Positions 17,097 to 27,175 of a DNA stretch of 64,000 nt are shown here, one piece after another. The DNA lies in NCBI RefSeq assembly GCF_002003665.1, contig NZ_JATM01000001.1:1-64000 (forward strand), in the 5' to 3' direction. The notes under the pieces are model-generated. The model saw only the letters and a program-made list of their open reading frames with translations, had not been told where the DNA came from and searched no databases. Both the position numbers and the translations under genes were made by a program. The stretch comes from Bombella intestini. Lineage in GTDB: Bacteria > Pseudomonadota > Alphaproteobacteria > Acetobacterales > Acetobacteraceae. Position 1 is the stretch's first letter; every line of letters starts with the position of its first letter.

Positions 17097-18875
17097 ATGG
17101 AAAGTAGCAAACGTATTATTCTGGCCGTCGCCCTGTCGGCCCTGATCCTGATTGGTTTCAATTTTTTCCTGTCGCCGGACAGGCATAAGGCGGTGGAGGC
17201 ACAGAATACTGCTCCAGCCCCTGCGGCTGTTGTGCCCCCTGCACCGCCAGTGTCTGCTAGCCCAGTGGAAGAGGCGGACGATCATCAGGAACATCGGCTG
17301 AAGGTTGTATCATCAGATGTTCAGGGCTCCTTCAATTTGCGAGGAGCACGGTTTGATGACCTAGAGCTGATCCGTTACCGGGAGACAATCGCCAAGGATA
17401 GTCCTCTGGTTCGTCTGTTAGACAAGGCTGGCAGTGAGAAGGCGAATTATCTGGTCATTGGCTGGGAGAATGCTGCTGGCTTTACGACCCGTCTGCCGAA
17501 TGAGCAGTCCCTTTGGAAGGTGGATGGTACTCAAACCAGTCTGACCCCCGAAACACCCGTTACCTTGTATTGGGATAATGGGGCCGGTGTGCGCTTTATC
17601 ATTCATCTGGCGCAGGATCGTCATTATATGATGAGCGTGCAGCAGGAGGTGGAGAACCATTCCGGGCAGCCTGTTTCGGTTTATCCCTTCCAGCGTGTGC
17701 AGCGTGATTACCTCCCGGAGGAAACGGGGTCTTTCGTGGCTTACGAAGGGCCTATCGCTGTCATGAATGGCAAACTGGCTGACGAAGGCTATAAGTCCCT
17801 GCGGACAGACGGTAACGGGCCGGGGCATGTGTCATGGACGGATTCCGGTAAAGGTGGCTGGGGCGGTATTACGGATAAATACTGGCTGACAGCTATTGGC
17901 GCTGATGCGTCCTCCAATGTGCGGGCCCAGTATAGCTATCTGCCGGAAGGTCACGGGGCTTATCGTGTCACCTTCACCTCGCAGGAGCCGCAAGTTATTC
18001 AGGATGGTGCTCGCCTTGGGCAGGGGAGCCATCTTTTTGCAGGTGCTAAGGAACCGGGGTTGCTGCGTTACTATGGACGTAAGCTCAATCTGCCTCGTTT
18101 TGATGATAGTATCGACTTTGGCTGGTTCAGTTTCCTGACGAAGCCGATCCTCTTCCTGCTGCACTGGCTTTATGCGCATATCGGCAATTTCGGTCTTGCG
18201 CTGATGGTCATGACGCTGATGGTCAAGATCGTGCTGTTCCCGCTGGCTTCCAAAGCGGCCCAGTCTGCTGCCCGTATGCGCCTGATTGCACCGAAGGTGA
18301 CTGAGATTCGGGAGAAGTACAAAAGCGACCCGATGACCATGAATCAGAAGGTCATGGCGCTGTATAAGGAAGAGAAGATCAACCCAGCAGGGGGCTGTCT
18401 GCCCATGCTGATTCAGGCTCCAATCTTCTTCTGCCTGTATAAGATGCTCAATCTGAGCATTGACGAGCGTCATGCGCCTTTCTTCGGCTGGATCAAAGAC
18501 CTTTCCGTGCCGGACCCGACCAACCTGTTCAACCTGTTCGGGCTGCTACCGTTCGATCCCACGCATATTTTTTCGTTCCTGCACCTCAGTGTCTGGGGCG
18601 CAGCGCTGGGTATTACCTTCTGGCTACTGCAGAAACACAGCATGGTTAGCATGGACCCCGCACAGGCTCGCATCATGCAGTTCATGCCCATCGTGTATGT
18701 TTTTGTGATGTCCAGTTTCCCGGCGGGTCTTCTGGTTTATTATACTTGGAACAACGTGCTGACATTCCTTCAGCAACATTACATCGAGCGCAGGACGAGC
18801 CTGCCCGTGCCGCTGGGTAGCCGTAAAGGTAAAGCACCGCGTAAGGGCGGTGCTGCAAAGAAGAAAGGTCCGTGA
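17097..18875 (+). CDS. yidC: Membrane protein insertase YidC
   Basis: Inserts and folds inner-membrane proteins, alone or with SecYEG. The 592-residue protein has an N-terminal membrane anchor (IILAVALSALILIGFNFFL), a Pro/Ala-rich linker, a large periplasmic P1 domain (about residues 70-350), and the conserved five-segment core from about 365 to 570, including the LHWLYAHIGNFGLALMVMTL region and GGCLPMLIQAPIFFCLYKML. The C-terminal tail is rich in Lys and Arg (GKAPRKGGAAKKK), which in the family can contact the ribosome. The stop is shared with the start region of engB. Confidence 0.96.
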   Translation: MESSKRIILAVALSALILIGFNFFLSPDRHKAVEAQNTAPAPAAVVPPAPPVSASPVEEADDHQEHRLKVVSSDVQGSFNLRGARFDDLELIRYRETIAKDSPLVRLLDKAGSEKANYLVIGWENAAGFTTRLPNEQSLWKVDGTQTSLTPETPVTLYWDNGAGVRFIIHLAQDRHYMMSVQQEVENHSGQPVSVYPFQRVQRDYLPEETGSFVAYEGPIAVMNGKLADEGYKSLRTDGNGPGHVSWTDSGKGGWGGITDKYWLTAIGADASSNVRAQYSYLPEGHGAYRVTFTSQEPQVIQDGARLGQGSHLFAGAKEPGLLRYYGRKLNLPRFDDSIDFGWFSFLTKPILFLLHWLYAHIGNFGLALMVMTLMVKIVLFPLASKAAQSAARMRLIAPKVTEIREKYKSDPMTMNQKVMALYKEEKINPAGGCLPMLIQAPIFFCLYKMLNLSIDERHAPFFGWIKDLSVPDPTNLFNLFGLLPFDPTHIFSFLHLSVWGAALGITFWLLQKHSMVSMDPAQARIMQFMPIVYVFVMSSFPAGLLVYYTWNNVLTFLQQHYIERRTSLPVPLGSRKGKAPRKGGAAKKKGP

Positions 18876-19528
18876 TGGAGCAGATGCAGACGGTTCTGCC
18901 CAGCGAGGAAGAGCTGGAGGAAGGGCGCAGACTTTTTGCTGGCCCCTGTGATTTCTTCTTTGGAGCGCAGACAATCGAGCAGCTACCTCCCCCTGACCGG
19001 GCGGAGGTGGCATTTGCGGGACGGTCCAATGTTGGTAAGTCCAGCCTCATTAATGCGCTGACAGGCCGCAAGGCTCTGGCCCGTGCCTCTTCCGAACCGG
19101 GACGGACTAAGCAGCTCAATTTCTTCAATCTGGGTGGGCGGCTGTCCCTTGTAGATATGCCGGGTTATGGCTTCGCTAAGGCGTCAAAGGCCGTGAAAGA
19201 AGATTGGCAGCGGACAATGTTTGCCTATCTGCGGGGGCGGCCCAATCTGGCCCGTGTGATCTTGCTGATTGATGGCCGGGTTGGTCTCAAGGCTTCTGAT
19301 AAGGAAGTGTGCGACTTGCTGGATAAAGCTGCGGTCGTGTTTCAGATCGTTCTGACTAAATGTGATGCCCTGTCGGCTTCCGCACTGGCGGGGCGGCAAA
19401 AGGAAGTGGAAGCATTGGCTAAAACACATGCGGCTGCTTTCCCTCATATTGTGGCAACAAGCAGTGCGACGTCATTGGGTGTTGCGGAGCTGCGTGGCAT
19501 AATGGCCCGCTTCGCCGAACAGCCCTGA
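18875..19528 (+). CDS. engB: Ribosome biogenesis GTPase EngB (YsxC/YihA)
   Basis: Small GTPase needed for 50S subunit assembly. G motifs: G1 AGRSNVGKSSLINALTG, G3 DMPGYGFAKA, G4 TKCD. 217 residues. The ATG at 18875 overlaps the last base of yidC (TGATG); a GTG three bases upstream would give one extra residue. An N-terminal Glu-rich extension precedes the conserved FAGPCDFFFGAQTIEQLP segment. Confidence 0.94.
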   Translation: MEQMQTVLPSEEELEEGRRLFAGPCDFFFGAQTIEQLPPPDRAEVAFAGRSNVGKSSLINALTGRKALARASSEPGRTKQLNFFNLGGRLSLVDMPGYGFAKASKAVKEDWQRTMFAYLRGRPNLARVILLIDGRVGLKASDKEVCDLLDKAAVVFQIVLTKCDALSASALAGRQKEVEALAKTHAAAFPHIVATSSATSLGVAELRGIMARFAEQP

Positions 19529-19548
19529 AAAGTTTTTCTGTAGAGTGA

Positions 19549-20493
19549 ATGGTCATGTCCTCTTCCAATTCTTTCCCCGCCTCTCTCCCAGAAGACTTTC
19601 TGGCCCCTGATAGTCTGAGCGATCAGCAGCAGGCGGCTGTTCTGGCGGGAGCTCTGCCTTATCTGCGCCGCTATGCGGGTGATACCATCGTTGTGAAGTA
19701 TGGTGGTCATGCGATGGTTGAGAACAACCTTGCGGCCACCTTCGGACGCGACATTGCCTTGCTCAAGCTGGTCGGCATTAACCCGATTGTGGTGCATGGT
19801 GGCGGACCGCAGATTAACAGCATGATGAAGCGTCTAGGTGTTGAGTCCCGCTTCATTGATGGCCTCCGTGTCACGGATCGTGAAATGATCGATGTGATCG
19901 AGATGGTCCTGTCCGGTACGGTGAACAAACAGGTGGCGGATCTCATTAGCCATGCTGGTGCTTTGGCCGTGGGGATTTCTGGCCGTGATGGGCGTTTGAT
20001 TCAGGCAAGTCGTCTTGTTCATTATCACCGGACGGATGAGAACGAGAATGAGGCTGTGGATCTCGGCTTTGTTGGTAAGCCGGAGCGTGTAGACCCCCGT
20101 GTGCTTTATGCCCTTTTGGGGGCAGGTCTGATCCCGGTCGTGGCTCCGCTGGGTGCCGGGGAAGAGGGTGAAATCTACAACATCAATGCAGATACTGCCG
20201 CTGGTGCTGTTGCCGGTGCCGTGCGGGCGTCCCGCCTGCTGATGCTGACAGATGTTCCCGGTGTGCTGGATGAGAACGGACAGCGCATTGAAGAACTCAC
20301 GGCAGAAGAAGCCCGCCGCCTTATCCGGGAAGGGCACATCACCGGCGGTATGATCCCCAAGGTGGAAACCTGCCTCAAGGCCGTGCAGGCTGGTGCTAAG
20401 GCGGCCGTTATTCTGGATGGCCGGGTGCCGCATACCTGCCTGCTGGAGCTTTTCACCAAGGCCGGGCAGGGCACGCTTATCAAGGCGGATTGA
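19549..20493 (+). CDS. argB: Acetylglutamate kinase
   Basis: Phosphorylates N-acetylglutamate, the second step of arginine synthesis. Amino-acid kinase family motifs: [30 protein letters not shown], and late [26 protein letters not shown]. 314 residues including a roughly 25-residue N-terminal extension. ATG 19549 or ATG 19555 may be the start. A frequent neighbour of engB in alphaproteobacteria. Confidence 0.94.
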   Translation: MVMSSSNSFPASLPEDFLAPDSLSDQQQAAVLAGALPYLRRYAGDTIVVKYGGHAMVENNLAATFGRDIALLKLVGINPIVVHGGGPQINSMMKRLGVESRFIDGLRVTDREMIDVIEMVLSGTVNKQVADLISHAGALAVGISGRDGRLIQASRLVHYHRTDENENEAVDLGFVGKPERVDPRVLYALLGAGLIPVVAPLGAGEEGEIYNINADTAAGAVAGAVRASRLLMLTDVPGVLDENGQRIEELTAEEARRLIREGHITGGMIPKVETCLKAVQAGAKAAVILDGRVPHTCLLELFTKAGQGTLIKAD

Positions 20494-20551
20494 GTTATGG
20501 GGTGGGTCGCAGACCTGCCCGGGTTATGGTTTTATAATTAAGGAGCGTTTT

Positions 20552-21382
20552 ATGGATCACGCAGAGCTTCGCAAGCAGATTGAAACCCTTTGGGAAGATC
20601 GTGCCAGCCTGTCTTCACAGACACAGGGTCAGGCCCGTGATGTCGTGGAAGCCGCTCTTGCTGGGTTGGATAATGGCACGTTCCGCGTTGCTGAGCAGAA
20701 GGAAGATGGACGTGTCGTGCATGAATGGCTGAAAAAGGCCGTTCTGATGTCCTTCCGTCTGTATGATTCCGAGCCAATGGCCAATGCCTGCGGTGGGGCG
20801 CCGGGTTTTGATAAGGTGCCGCTGAAATTCGCTGGTTGGGGCAAGGAAGAGTTCGATAAGGCTGGTTTCCGGGCTGTTCCGGGTGCTGTTGTCCGCCGTT
20901 CTGCTTACATTGCACCGGGTGTCGTGTTGATGCCGAGTTTCGTCAATCTGGGTGCCCGTGTCGAGAGCGGCACCATGATTGATACATGGGCCACGGTTGG
21001 CTCTTGTGCGCAGATTGGTAAGAACTGCCACATCAGCGGTGGTGCCGGTATTGGTGGTGTGCTGGAGCCGCTGCAGGCTGCTCCTGTCATAATCGGGGAT
21101 GATTGCTTCATTGGTGCCCGTTCCGAAGTGGCCGAGGGCGTGGTTGTGGAGCGTGGTTCTGTCCTGTCCATGGGTGTGTTCCTTGGGGCTTCCACCAAGA
21201 TTGTGGACCGTACAACGGGTGAGATCCATATGGGCCGTGTCCCGGCTTATTCCGTGGTTGTTCCGGGGACCCTCCCGCCGAAAACACCGGGCGGGCCGTC
21301 TCTGGCTTGTGCTGTGATCGTCAAGCGGGTTGATGAGCGCACACGCTCCAAGACATCCATTAACGAGCTGCTGCGTGACTGA
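20552..21382 (+). CDS. dapD: 2,3,4,5-tetrahydropyridine-2,6-dicarboxylate N-succinyltransferase
   Basis: Succinylates tetrahydrodipicolinate in the lysine/diaminopimelate pathway. The N-terminal helical domain ([13 protein letters not shown]) precedes a left-handed beta-helix ([20 protein letters not shown] and following repeats), with [21 protein letters not shown] and NELLRD at the end. 276 residues. ATG 20552 has an AAGGAG site seven bases upstream; the reading frame stays open far upstream through the argB end, but that extension is not coding. dapE follows after 8 bp. Confidence 0.96.
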   Translation: MDHAELRKQIETLWEDRASLSSQTQGQARDVVEAALAGLDNGTFRVAEQKEDGRVVHEWLKKAVLMSFRLYDSEPMANACGGAPGFDKVPLKFAGWGKEEFDKAGFRAVPGAVVRRSAYIAPGVVLMPSFVNLGARVESGTMIDTWATVGSCAQIGKNCHISGGAGIGGVLEPLQAAPVIIGDDCFIGARSEVAEGVVVERGSVLSMGVFLGASTKIVDRTTGEIHMGRVPAYSVVVPGTLPPKTPGGPSLACAVIVKRVDERTRSKTSINELLRD

Positions 21383-21390
21383 GTAATCCC

Positions 21391-22536
21391 ATGAGCCATC
21401 CATCATTTACATCCGACCCCGTTGCACTTCTGCAGGACCTGCTGCGGTGCCGCTCCGTAACACCAGCAGATGACGGGGCATTGAGCGTTGTTGCTCATGC
21501 GTTGGAAATGATGGGCTTTGAGGTTACACGTCTCGCCTTTGGCCCGGAGGGGGAGCAAACGCCTAATCTTTATGCTCGGCTAGGGACGGGGAAACCCTGT
21601 CTCTGTTTTGCAGGGCATACGGATGTTGTTCCCCCTGGTGAGGGCTGGAGCTGCGACCCCTTCGCCGGCGATATTAAAGATGGACATATCTACGGGCGTG
21701 GCACTGCGGACATGAAGGGCGGCGTAGCGGCCGCTCTGGCCGCTGTGGCACGTAGGTTGGAAGCCGGACCGTTAAAAGGTAGTCTGGCTTTTCTCATCAC
21801 AGGTGATGAGGAAGGGCCTGCCCGTTATGGTACGAAGTCTGTGCTGGAATGGATGAAGGAACGGGGAGAAGCACCCGACTTTTGCGTGCTGGGTGAGCCA
21901 ACCAATCCAGCTGAGATGGGTGATGTCATCAAAATTGGTCGCCGTGGCAGCATGAATGTGGTGATTACGGTCAAAGGTGTGCAGGGGCATGTCGCCTATC
22001 CTCATTTGGCCGATAACCCCATCCATCGTCTGGTGCCTATCCTGAGCGATCTAACGTCACGCACTCTGGATCAGGGGAGTGAGTGGTTTGCCCCTTCTTC
22101 ATTGCAGATTACGAGTGTAGATGTTGGCAACCCGGCCACTAATGTGATTCCGGCCACGGCACAGGCACGGGTGAATATTCGTTTTAATGACCTGCACACC
22201 AGCGAGAGCTTGCGGAATTGGATAGGAGATGTCGTTTCCTACCATGCGCCAGAGGCTACGATGGAGGTGGCCGTCAGCGGGGAGTCCTTCCTGACAGACC
22301 CGGGAGCTGAGGTAGAGCAGCTTTCAGAAGCTGTTCAGGTGGTAACGGGCCGGAAACCGAAGTTGGATACAGGCGGGGGCACATCCGATGCCCGCTTTAT
22401 TACGCATTGCTGTCCGGTAGCTGAGTTCGGGTTGGTGGGAGCAACTATGCATAAGCGTGATGAGCATGTTTCTCTGGCTTCCGTAGAACAGTTGACGCAG
22501 GTTTATCTGGAATTCATGCACCGTTTTGGTGTCTGA
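21391..22536 (+). CDS. dapE: Succinyl-diaminopimelate desuccinylase
   Basis: Zinc hydrolase (M20 family) removing succinate from N-succinyl-LL-diaminopimelate on the way to lysine and peptidoglycan. Motifs: AGHTDVVPPGEGW (first zinc His), YGRGTADMKGG (bridging Asp), TGDEEGPA (catalytic and zinc Glu pair), and GGGTSDARF near the end. The dimerisation domain sits at about residues 180-290. 381 residues. It forms a pair with dapD and is followed by a strong intrinsic terminator. Confidence 0.95.
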   Translation: MSHPSFTSDPVALLQDLLRCRSVTPADDGALSVVAHALEMMGFEVTRLAFGPEGEQTPNLYARLGTGKPCLCFAGHTDVVPPGEGWSCDPFAGDIKDGHIYGRGTADMKGGVAAALAAVARRLEAGPLKGSLAFLITGDEEGPARYGTKSVLEWMKERGEAPDFCVLGEPTNPAEMGDVIKIGRRGSMNVVITVKGVQGHVAYPHLADNPIHRLVPILSDLTSRTLDQGSEWFAPSSLQITSVDVGNPATNVIPATAQARVNIRFNDLHTSESLRNWIGDVVSYHAPEATMEVAVSGESFLTDPGAEVEQLSEAVQVVTGRKPKLDTGGGTSDARFITHCCPVAEFGLVGATMHKRDEHVSLASVEQLTQVYLEFMHRFGV

Positions 22537-22563
22537 ATGAGTTCAGACGGATGAACTGTTGGG

Positions 22564-22595
22564 AAAACCCGCCGGGATGAGGCGGGTTTTTTTGT
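22564..22595 (+). terminator. Intrinsic terminator after dapE
   Basis: AAAACCCGCC (22564-22573) and GGCGGGTTTT (22581-22590) form a perfect 10-bp stem around a seven-base loop, followed by a run of T. It ends the long plus-strand block that begins upstream with rpmH or earlier. Confidence 0.9.
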
Positions 22596-22642
22596 TATAG
22601 GGATGTAACTCCCCCATTGCTGACCAGAGGAGATTATCCTTC

Positions 22643-24421
22643 ATGCCCAGACGGAACGGGCCATCACATACGATGCCGCTTGCACCTGCCATTTTGCGGT
22701 CATTCGTGCGGCGTGACGGATTTGGGCTGTTCCTGTTGGCATTACTGACGGGAGGGCTGGCGGGCGGCTGTGTTGTGGTGATCAACACGGTGACCCTCGG
22801 TATGCATGTTGTCTTGTATGGCCTGCATAATGGGGGTCGCCTGTCGGAACTGCCCGCCTTGCCTCTCTGGCGGTGTCTCATGGTTCTGGGCTTTGGCGGG
22901 TTAGTCGTGGGGCTGGTGGGGGCAGTCTTGCGTAGGCGGATGGTGCGCCGGCCCGTGGACCCAGTAGAGGCTAACGCTCTGCGTGGAGGGCGTATGTCTG
23001 TGCGGGATAGTATCAGCCTTGCAGTACAGACGGTCCTTTCTAATGGCGTAGGGGCATCCATCGGGCTGGAAGCTGGCTATGTGCAGATATCGGCGGCATT
23101 TGGTTCGTGGCTGGGGCGTTTGTTTCGTGTCCGGCGGGAAGAGCTGCGTATCCTTGTAGGGGCTGGGGCGGCTGGGGCTGTGAGTGCCGGATTTGATGCA
23201 CCCATCGCCGGGGCTTTCTACGCATTCGAGATTGTGTTGGGGACTTACAGCCTCGTCAATTTGTTCCCTATTGCGCTGGCGGCGATGGCCGGGCTGGGTG
23301 TACGGCATCTTGTGCGTGTGGAGGGCGGTGTGCCCCCCTTGATGATGAGCTGGCATATGGGTTGGAGTGCTGTACCCGGTGTCAGTTTGCTGGCAATCCT
23401 GTGTGCACTTACAGCAATTGTCATCATGTATTGTGTGACGCAAACGCAGTGGGTGTTCCAGAAATTACCGGTCCCTATCTGGTTACGGCCTGTTGTGGGT
23501 GGGATACCCGTAGCCTGTCTGGCGGCGTCTTTTCCGTCCGTCCTATCGGCAGGGCATGGCGGGGTTGGGTTGGTGCTAGCGGGGAAGATTGTGCCCTCTC
23601 TGGCGTTGTTGCTCTTGTTGCTTAAGGCTGTGGCATCGTGCCTTTCCATTGGCTCGGGGTTCCGGGGCGGGTTGTTCTTCGCTTCGTTGTTTTTGGGTGT
23701 TCTGGCAGGCGAGGGGTTTGGTGATCTGCTGGCTCATTATGGGTTGGCCCCGGCAGATGGACAGGTATGTGCAGTGTTGGGTATGGCGGCTATGGCAACG
23801 GCCATCATTGGCGGCCCCATGACCATGATTTGTCTAGTGCTGGAGATGACAGGCAACATGACGATCAGCAGTGCGGTGGTTCTGGCAGCTGTTCTGTCCT
23901 TACTGACGGTCAGGCGGCTATTTGGCTATAATTTTGCGACATGGCGTTTTCACCTGCGTGGTGAGACAATTCGGTCAGCAGTGGATGTTGGCCGATTGCG
24001 TGCGTTGACTGTGCAGAAGTTAATGCGGGCCCAGGTACGCAGCTTTCCGGCTGCTATGACGATCCAGCAGGCGCAGGCTCAATTGACGCTGGGTATTGAG
24101 GAACGCCTCGTGCTGGTGGATGAGGAGGGGCGGTATCAGGGCATTGTCTTGGTATCCGAGATCACGGCGGCCCCTACGACTGAAAAACCCGTATCTACTC
24201 TGGCCTGTTATCGGGATGTTATGCTGGACCCGAATATGACTATTCGGGAAGCGGCCGATCTGTTCGCTGAGGCAGAAGCTGACGTGCTGGCAGTTGTGGA
24301 AGACCGACAGTCCCGGCAGCTTGTCGGCCAGCTGAGTGAACGGCATACGCTGCGCTGTTATGCTGTGGAGTTAGAGCGCAGCCGCCGTGACCTTGCTGGG
24401 GATGGTCGTTTTTCCGTGTAA
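22643..24421 (+). CDS. ClC-family chloride channel/antiporter with CBS domains
   Basis: Integral membrane protein of the voltage-gated chloride channel (ClC) family: a roughly 430-residue membrane region followed by two CBS domains (about 455-580). Recognisable elements are GLEAGYVQI at residues 141-149 (equivalent to GREGPxVQ, keeping the gating glutamate at 143), GAVSAGFDAPIAGAFYAFEI, and GSGFRGGLFFASLFLG. The usual GSGIP filter element near the start of helix D is not visible, and GP after the glutamate is AG, so ion selectivity is unclear. The gene stands alone after a terminator and converges with the AGE-family gene (8 bp between stops). Confidence 0.85.
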   Translation: MPRRNGPSHTMPLAPAILRSFVRRDGFGLFLLALLTGGLAGGCVVVINTVTLGMHVVLYGLHNGGRLSELPALPLWRCLMVLGFGGLVVGLVGAVLRRRMVRRPVDPVEANALRGGRMSVRDSISLAVQTVLSNGVGASIGLEAGYVQISAAFGSWLGRLFRVRREELRILVGAGAAGAVSAGFDAPIAGAFYAFEIVLGTYSLVNLFPIALAAMAGLGVRHLVRVEGGVPPLMMSWHMGWSAVPGVSLLAILCALTAIVIMYCVTQTQWVFQKLPVPIWLRPVVGGIPVACLAASFPSVLSAGHGGVGLVLAGKIVPSLALLLLLLKAVASCLSIGSGFRGGLFFASLFLGVLAGEGFGDLLAHYGLAPADGQVCAVLGMAAMATAIIGGPMTMICLVLEMTGNMTISSAVVLAAVLSLLTVRRLFGYNFATWRFHLRGETIRSAVDVGRLRALTVQKLMRAQVRSFPAAMTIQQAQAQLTLGIEERLVLVDEEGRYQGIVLVSEITAAPTTEKPVSTLACYRDVMLDPNMTIREAADLFAEAEADVLAVVEDRQSRQLVGQLSERHTLRCYAVELERSRRDLAGDGRFSV

Positions 24422-24429
24422 TGGTCGTT

Positions 24430-25563
24430 TTATGAGGCGTTCTTTATAAGAACCTGCCCTGCACTGTAGATGTGATAGAGGCTGCTAGCGGGCATGTGGT
24501 CTGTGGCCGTGTTTCCCTGTTCATCCAACCGGTCGATCCACCCGCCATTAAGCGAGGCCGGGGCGTAATGGGTGAAGAAAAGCTGGCTCATTTGTGCAAG
24601 CCGTTCGTGCCGGGTCTGAAGATTAGCCGGGGCATGCTGGGCAAGCAGGCGCATCATTTCGGTCTGTGGCCAGATGCGGGTTGAGGCTTCTAGCATTGTG
24701 CCATCATCCAGCAGTGCATCAGGTAGAAGAGGGCCGGGAACAGTTTGCTGAAGGCGGGTATAGAGGGCATGCTGTGCCCTCTGAGCGGCAGCGGCATGTT
24801 CGCCTTCAGGGGCGAGGCGGAGATATTCGCCCAGCAGCCAGCACCATTCCGCTTGATGGCCGGGTTCAACACGGTTTTGTCCTGTAGGCTGCTCCGGCTT
24901 CCAGTCTGGTGTGAAGAATTCCAGTAAGGCATTCGTTCCGGCTGGGATGAAGGAGCGCAGGGCGAGGGCAAGAATAGCCTCGGCGTGCTCAAGGAACACC
25001 TCCCGGCCGGAGACTTCAAAGAGCGTTAGGCAGGCTTCCAGCAGATGCATGTGCGGGTTTTGGGAGTGTCGGTCTGATGTAGCGGGGATGGCATCCCGGT
25101 AGCCACCATGTGTAGAAGGGAAAATGGTGTCGATCTCGGCAAGGCTGTCCTCGGCTCTATGCAGTAAAGCCGGATCACTGGACAAACGGTAGGCCCATCC
25201 ATGTGCAAAAAGGATGAAGGCATGGCCGTACAGGTCCCGTTTTGTGTCGGAAGGCGTTTGGTTTGGCCCAAGGGCGAAAACCCAGCCGGGAGAGCCATCC
25301 ACCCGATAGTAGAGCCGTGCAACCCGGTTTAGCACCGCCAGAGCCTGTTCCCCAGCATTGTAGTGGCCATTCAGGGCAGCTTGACAGTAAGTGGCAATCT
25401 GCCGTGCCTGCACCATCAGGCGGCGGTGAGGCAGGGCGATGGGGGCCGCATCAAAGGTCAGGCGTTCATGATAAAGGCCAGCGTTTCCGTCAAAACCCGC
25501 TCCAGCCCAGAGGGGGAGAGCTTTGTGCAGTAGCCAGTCCTGCCATGTGGCAATGTGTGTCAT
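24430..25563 (-). CDS. AGE-family sugar epimerase/isomerase
   Basis: Member of the N-acylglucosamine 2-epimerase family, an (alpha/alpha)6-barrel fold that includes mannose isomerases and bacterial proteins annotated as mannose-6-phosphate isomerases. Seen: RRLMVQARQIATYCQAA, DLYGHAFILFAHGWAYR, NPHMHLLEACLTLFE, VEPGHQAEWCWLLGEY, STRIWPQTEMMRLL and MPASSLYHIYSA, which carry the usual active-site His, Arg and Glu. 377 residues. It lies 2 bp downstream of hldE, so a role in supplying sugar phosphates for LPS is possible; the actual substrate cannot be read from the sequence. Confidence 0.85.
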   Translation of the reverse strand: MTHIATWQDWLLHKALPLWAGAGFDGNAGLYHERLTFDAAPIALPHRRLMVQARQIATYCQAALNGHYNAGEQALAVLNRVARLYYRVDGSPGWVFALGPNQTPSDTKRDLYGHAFILFAHGWAYRLSSDPALLHRAEDSLAEIDTIFPSTHGGYRDAIPATSDRHSQNPHMHLLEACLTLFEVSGREVFLEHAEAILALALRSFIPAGTNALLEFFTPDWKPEQPTGQNRVEPGHQAEWCWLLGEYLRLAPEGEHAAAAQRAQHALYTRLQQTVPGPLLPDALLDDGTMLEASTRIWPQTEMMRLLAQHAPANLQTRHERLAQMSQLFFTHYAPASLNGGWIDRLDEQGNTATDHMPASSLYHIYSAGQVLIKNAS

Positions 25564-25565
25564 GA

Positions 25566-27050
25566 TCAGGCGTCCTTTGTTGGATGGGTGTCGTCCATGG
25601 TCTGGACGATGCGGCTAGTGGAATGGCCATTCAGAAGTGGGGCAAGGCAAACCCGCCCGCCATGCTTCCTGACGATATCCCCACCAACGACCTCATTCTC
25701 TTTATAGTCTGCCCCTTTGACGAGAACGTCAGGCTTTAGGGCGGTGATGACGTCTAGTGGCGTGTCTTCATCAAATAGAACCACCAGATCGACATGGCGT
25801 AGTGCACGGATGACAGTGGCACGGGCTTGCTCGGTCTGGAGAGGGCGGCGAGGGCCTTTCAGCCGTTTGATGGAGGCATCAGTATTGAGGGCTACGATCA
25901 GCTTGTCTCCCTGACCAGCGGCAAACTGGATGAGCGAGACATGGCCGGGATGGAGGAGATCGAAGCATCCGTTTGTCAGTACGACTGAGGCCCCGTGCCG
26001 CTTCCAGTTTTCAACGATGGTGCAGGCATCAGTCAGGGGAAGGCAGGCCCCATTATCGGCAATCTCTTCTAGCAGTTTCTGATGCAGTTCATCACGGGTG
26101 ACGAAGGCTGTTCCTAGTTTGCTGACAGCAATAGCCGCCGCAGTGGTGGCCATAGTCACGGCACTAGCAAGGGAGCGACCGCTAGCCAGCGCACAGGCGA
26201 TCGTGGCGATGACTGTGTCACCAGCCCCGGAGACATCGTAGACCTCTGAAGGATGCGCTTTGCAGTGTAGGGGGGCTGTGTCCTGCTGCCACAGGGTCAT
26301 GCCCTTCTCGGAACGGGTAAGCAGAATGTCGCTTTCCGTAAGGGGGGCGATGGCGGCGCAGGCTTTTTCCACTTCGGCATCGTCATGGAGTGTCCATGTG
26401 GGGCCTGTGGAATTGGTAATGTTGGCGGCAGCGAGGGCCTTGCTGAGTTCCTGCCGGTTGGGGGTTAGGAGGCTAGCCCCCCGATAAGCGGAAAGATCGG
26501 CCCTTTTAGGGTCCACCAGTACAGGAATATTGCGGGAGCGGGCGGCGTCTATGATGGTTGTTAACACCCGGTCAGACAGGACACCCTTGGCATAATCAGA
26601 ACAGATCAGAATGTGGCTGCTGTCCAATGTGCGTATGGTGGAAGTGATGAGGGCATCTTCGGTCGCACGGGAGAATGGGACGAGTTTTTCATTATCCAAC
26701 CGAACGATCTGTTGCCGACCGCTGAGGACACGGGTTTTTGTTATGGTCGTCCAGCTTGCATCTTCCACCAGCCCATCTAGCTTGATCTCTTTCCAGCTGG
26801 AGAGAGCTTGCCGGAGTGTATCGGCGGCTTGATCGGCCCCCACCACGCCAATCAGATGGACTGGATGACCGAGAGCGGCGACATTCACGGCCACATTGGC
26901 AGCCCCGCCGGGCGTGGAACGGTGATGGCTGCTTAGTAGGACAGGAACGGGGGCTTCTGGTGAAATGCGGGTGACGTCCCCGGTAATGTACTGGTCCAGC
27001 AGTAGATCACCCAGAATGGTAATGGCACCGTCAATCAGCGTATCAGTCAA
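25566..27050 (-). CDS. hldE: Bifunctional heptose 7-phosphate kinase/heptose 1-phosphate adenylyltransferase
   Basis: Makes the ADP-heptose precursor of the LPS inner core: phosphorylates heptose 7-phosphate at C1, then, after dephosphorylation by GmhB, adds AMP. The N-terminal ribokinase-like domain (1-330) has ITILGDLLLDQYITGDV, STPGGAANVAVNVAALG and DVSGAGDTVIATIA; the C-terminal nucleotidyltransferase domain has LTNGCFDLLHPGHVSLIQFA. 494 residues, slightly long. The start appears to be TTG at 27050 with a GAGGGGAGGG ribosome-binding region upstream; the nearby ATG is out of frame. Confidence 0.93.
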   Translation of the reverse strand: MTDTLIDGAITILGDLLLDQYITGDVTRISPEAPVPVLLSSHHRSTPGGAANVAVNVAALGHPVHLIGVVGADQAADTLRQALSSWKEIKLDGLVEDASWTTITKTRVLSGRQQIVRLDNEKLVPFSRATEDALITSTIRTLDSSHILICSDYAKGVLSDRVLTTIIDAARSRNIPVLVDPKRADLSAYRGASLLTPNRQELSKALAAANITNSTGPTWTLHDDAEVEKACAAIAPLTESDILLTRSEKGMTLWQQDTAPLHCKAHPSEVYDVSGAGDTVIATIACALASGRSLASAVTMATTAAAIAVSKLGTAFVTRDELHQKLLEEIADNGACLPLTDACTIVENWKRHGASVVLTNGCFDLLHPGHVSLIQFAAGQGDKLIVALNTDASIKRLKGPRRPLQTEQARATVIRALRHVDLVVLFDEDTPLDVITALKPDVLVKGADYKENEVVGGDIVRKHGGRVCLAPLLNGHSTSRIVQTMDDTHPTKDA

Positions 27051-27175
27051 AAAACATCCCTCCCCTCAGGAGACAGCACTACCTGTAAATGGCGTGTGGC
27101 CTTATGTCTGTAAGGGGAAGTTTAGGATGTTTTTACCGTTCTGTCGTCATAGAAAGGGTTTTATCCAGTCCGTAA

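Noticed and set aside
22543-23061. Minus-strand frame opposite the start of the ClC gene
   Set aside because: It crosses the dapE terminator, is low-complexity Thr/Pro/Arg, and lies over clear ClC coding sequence.
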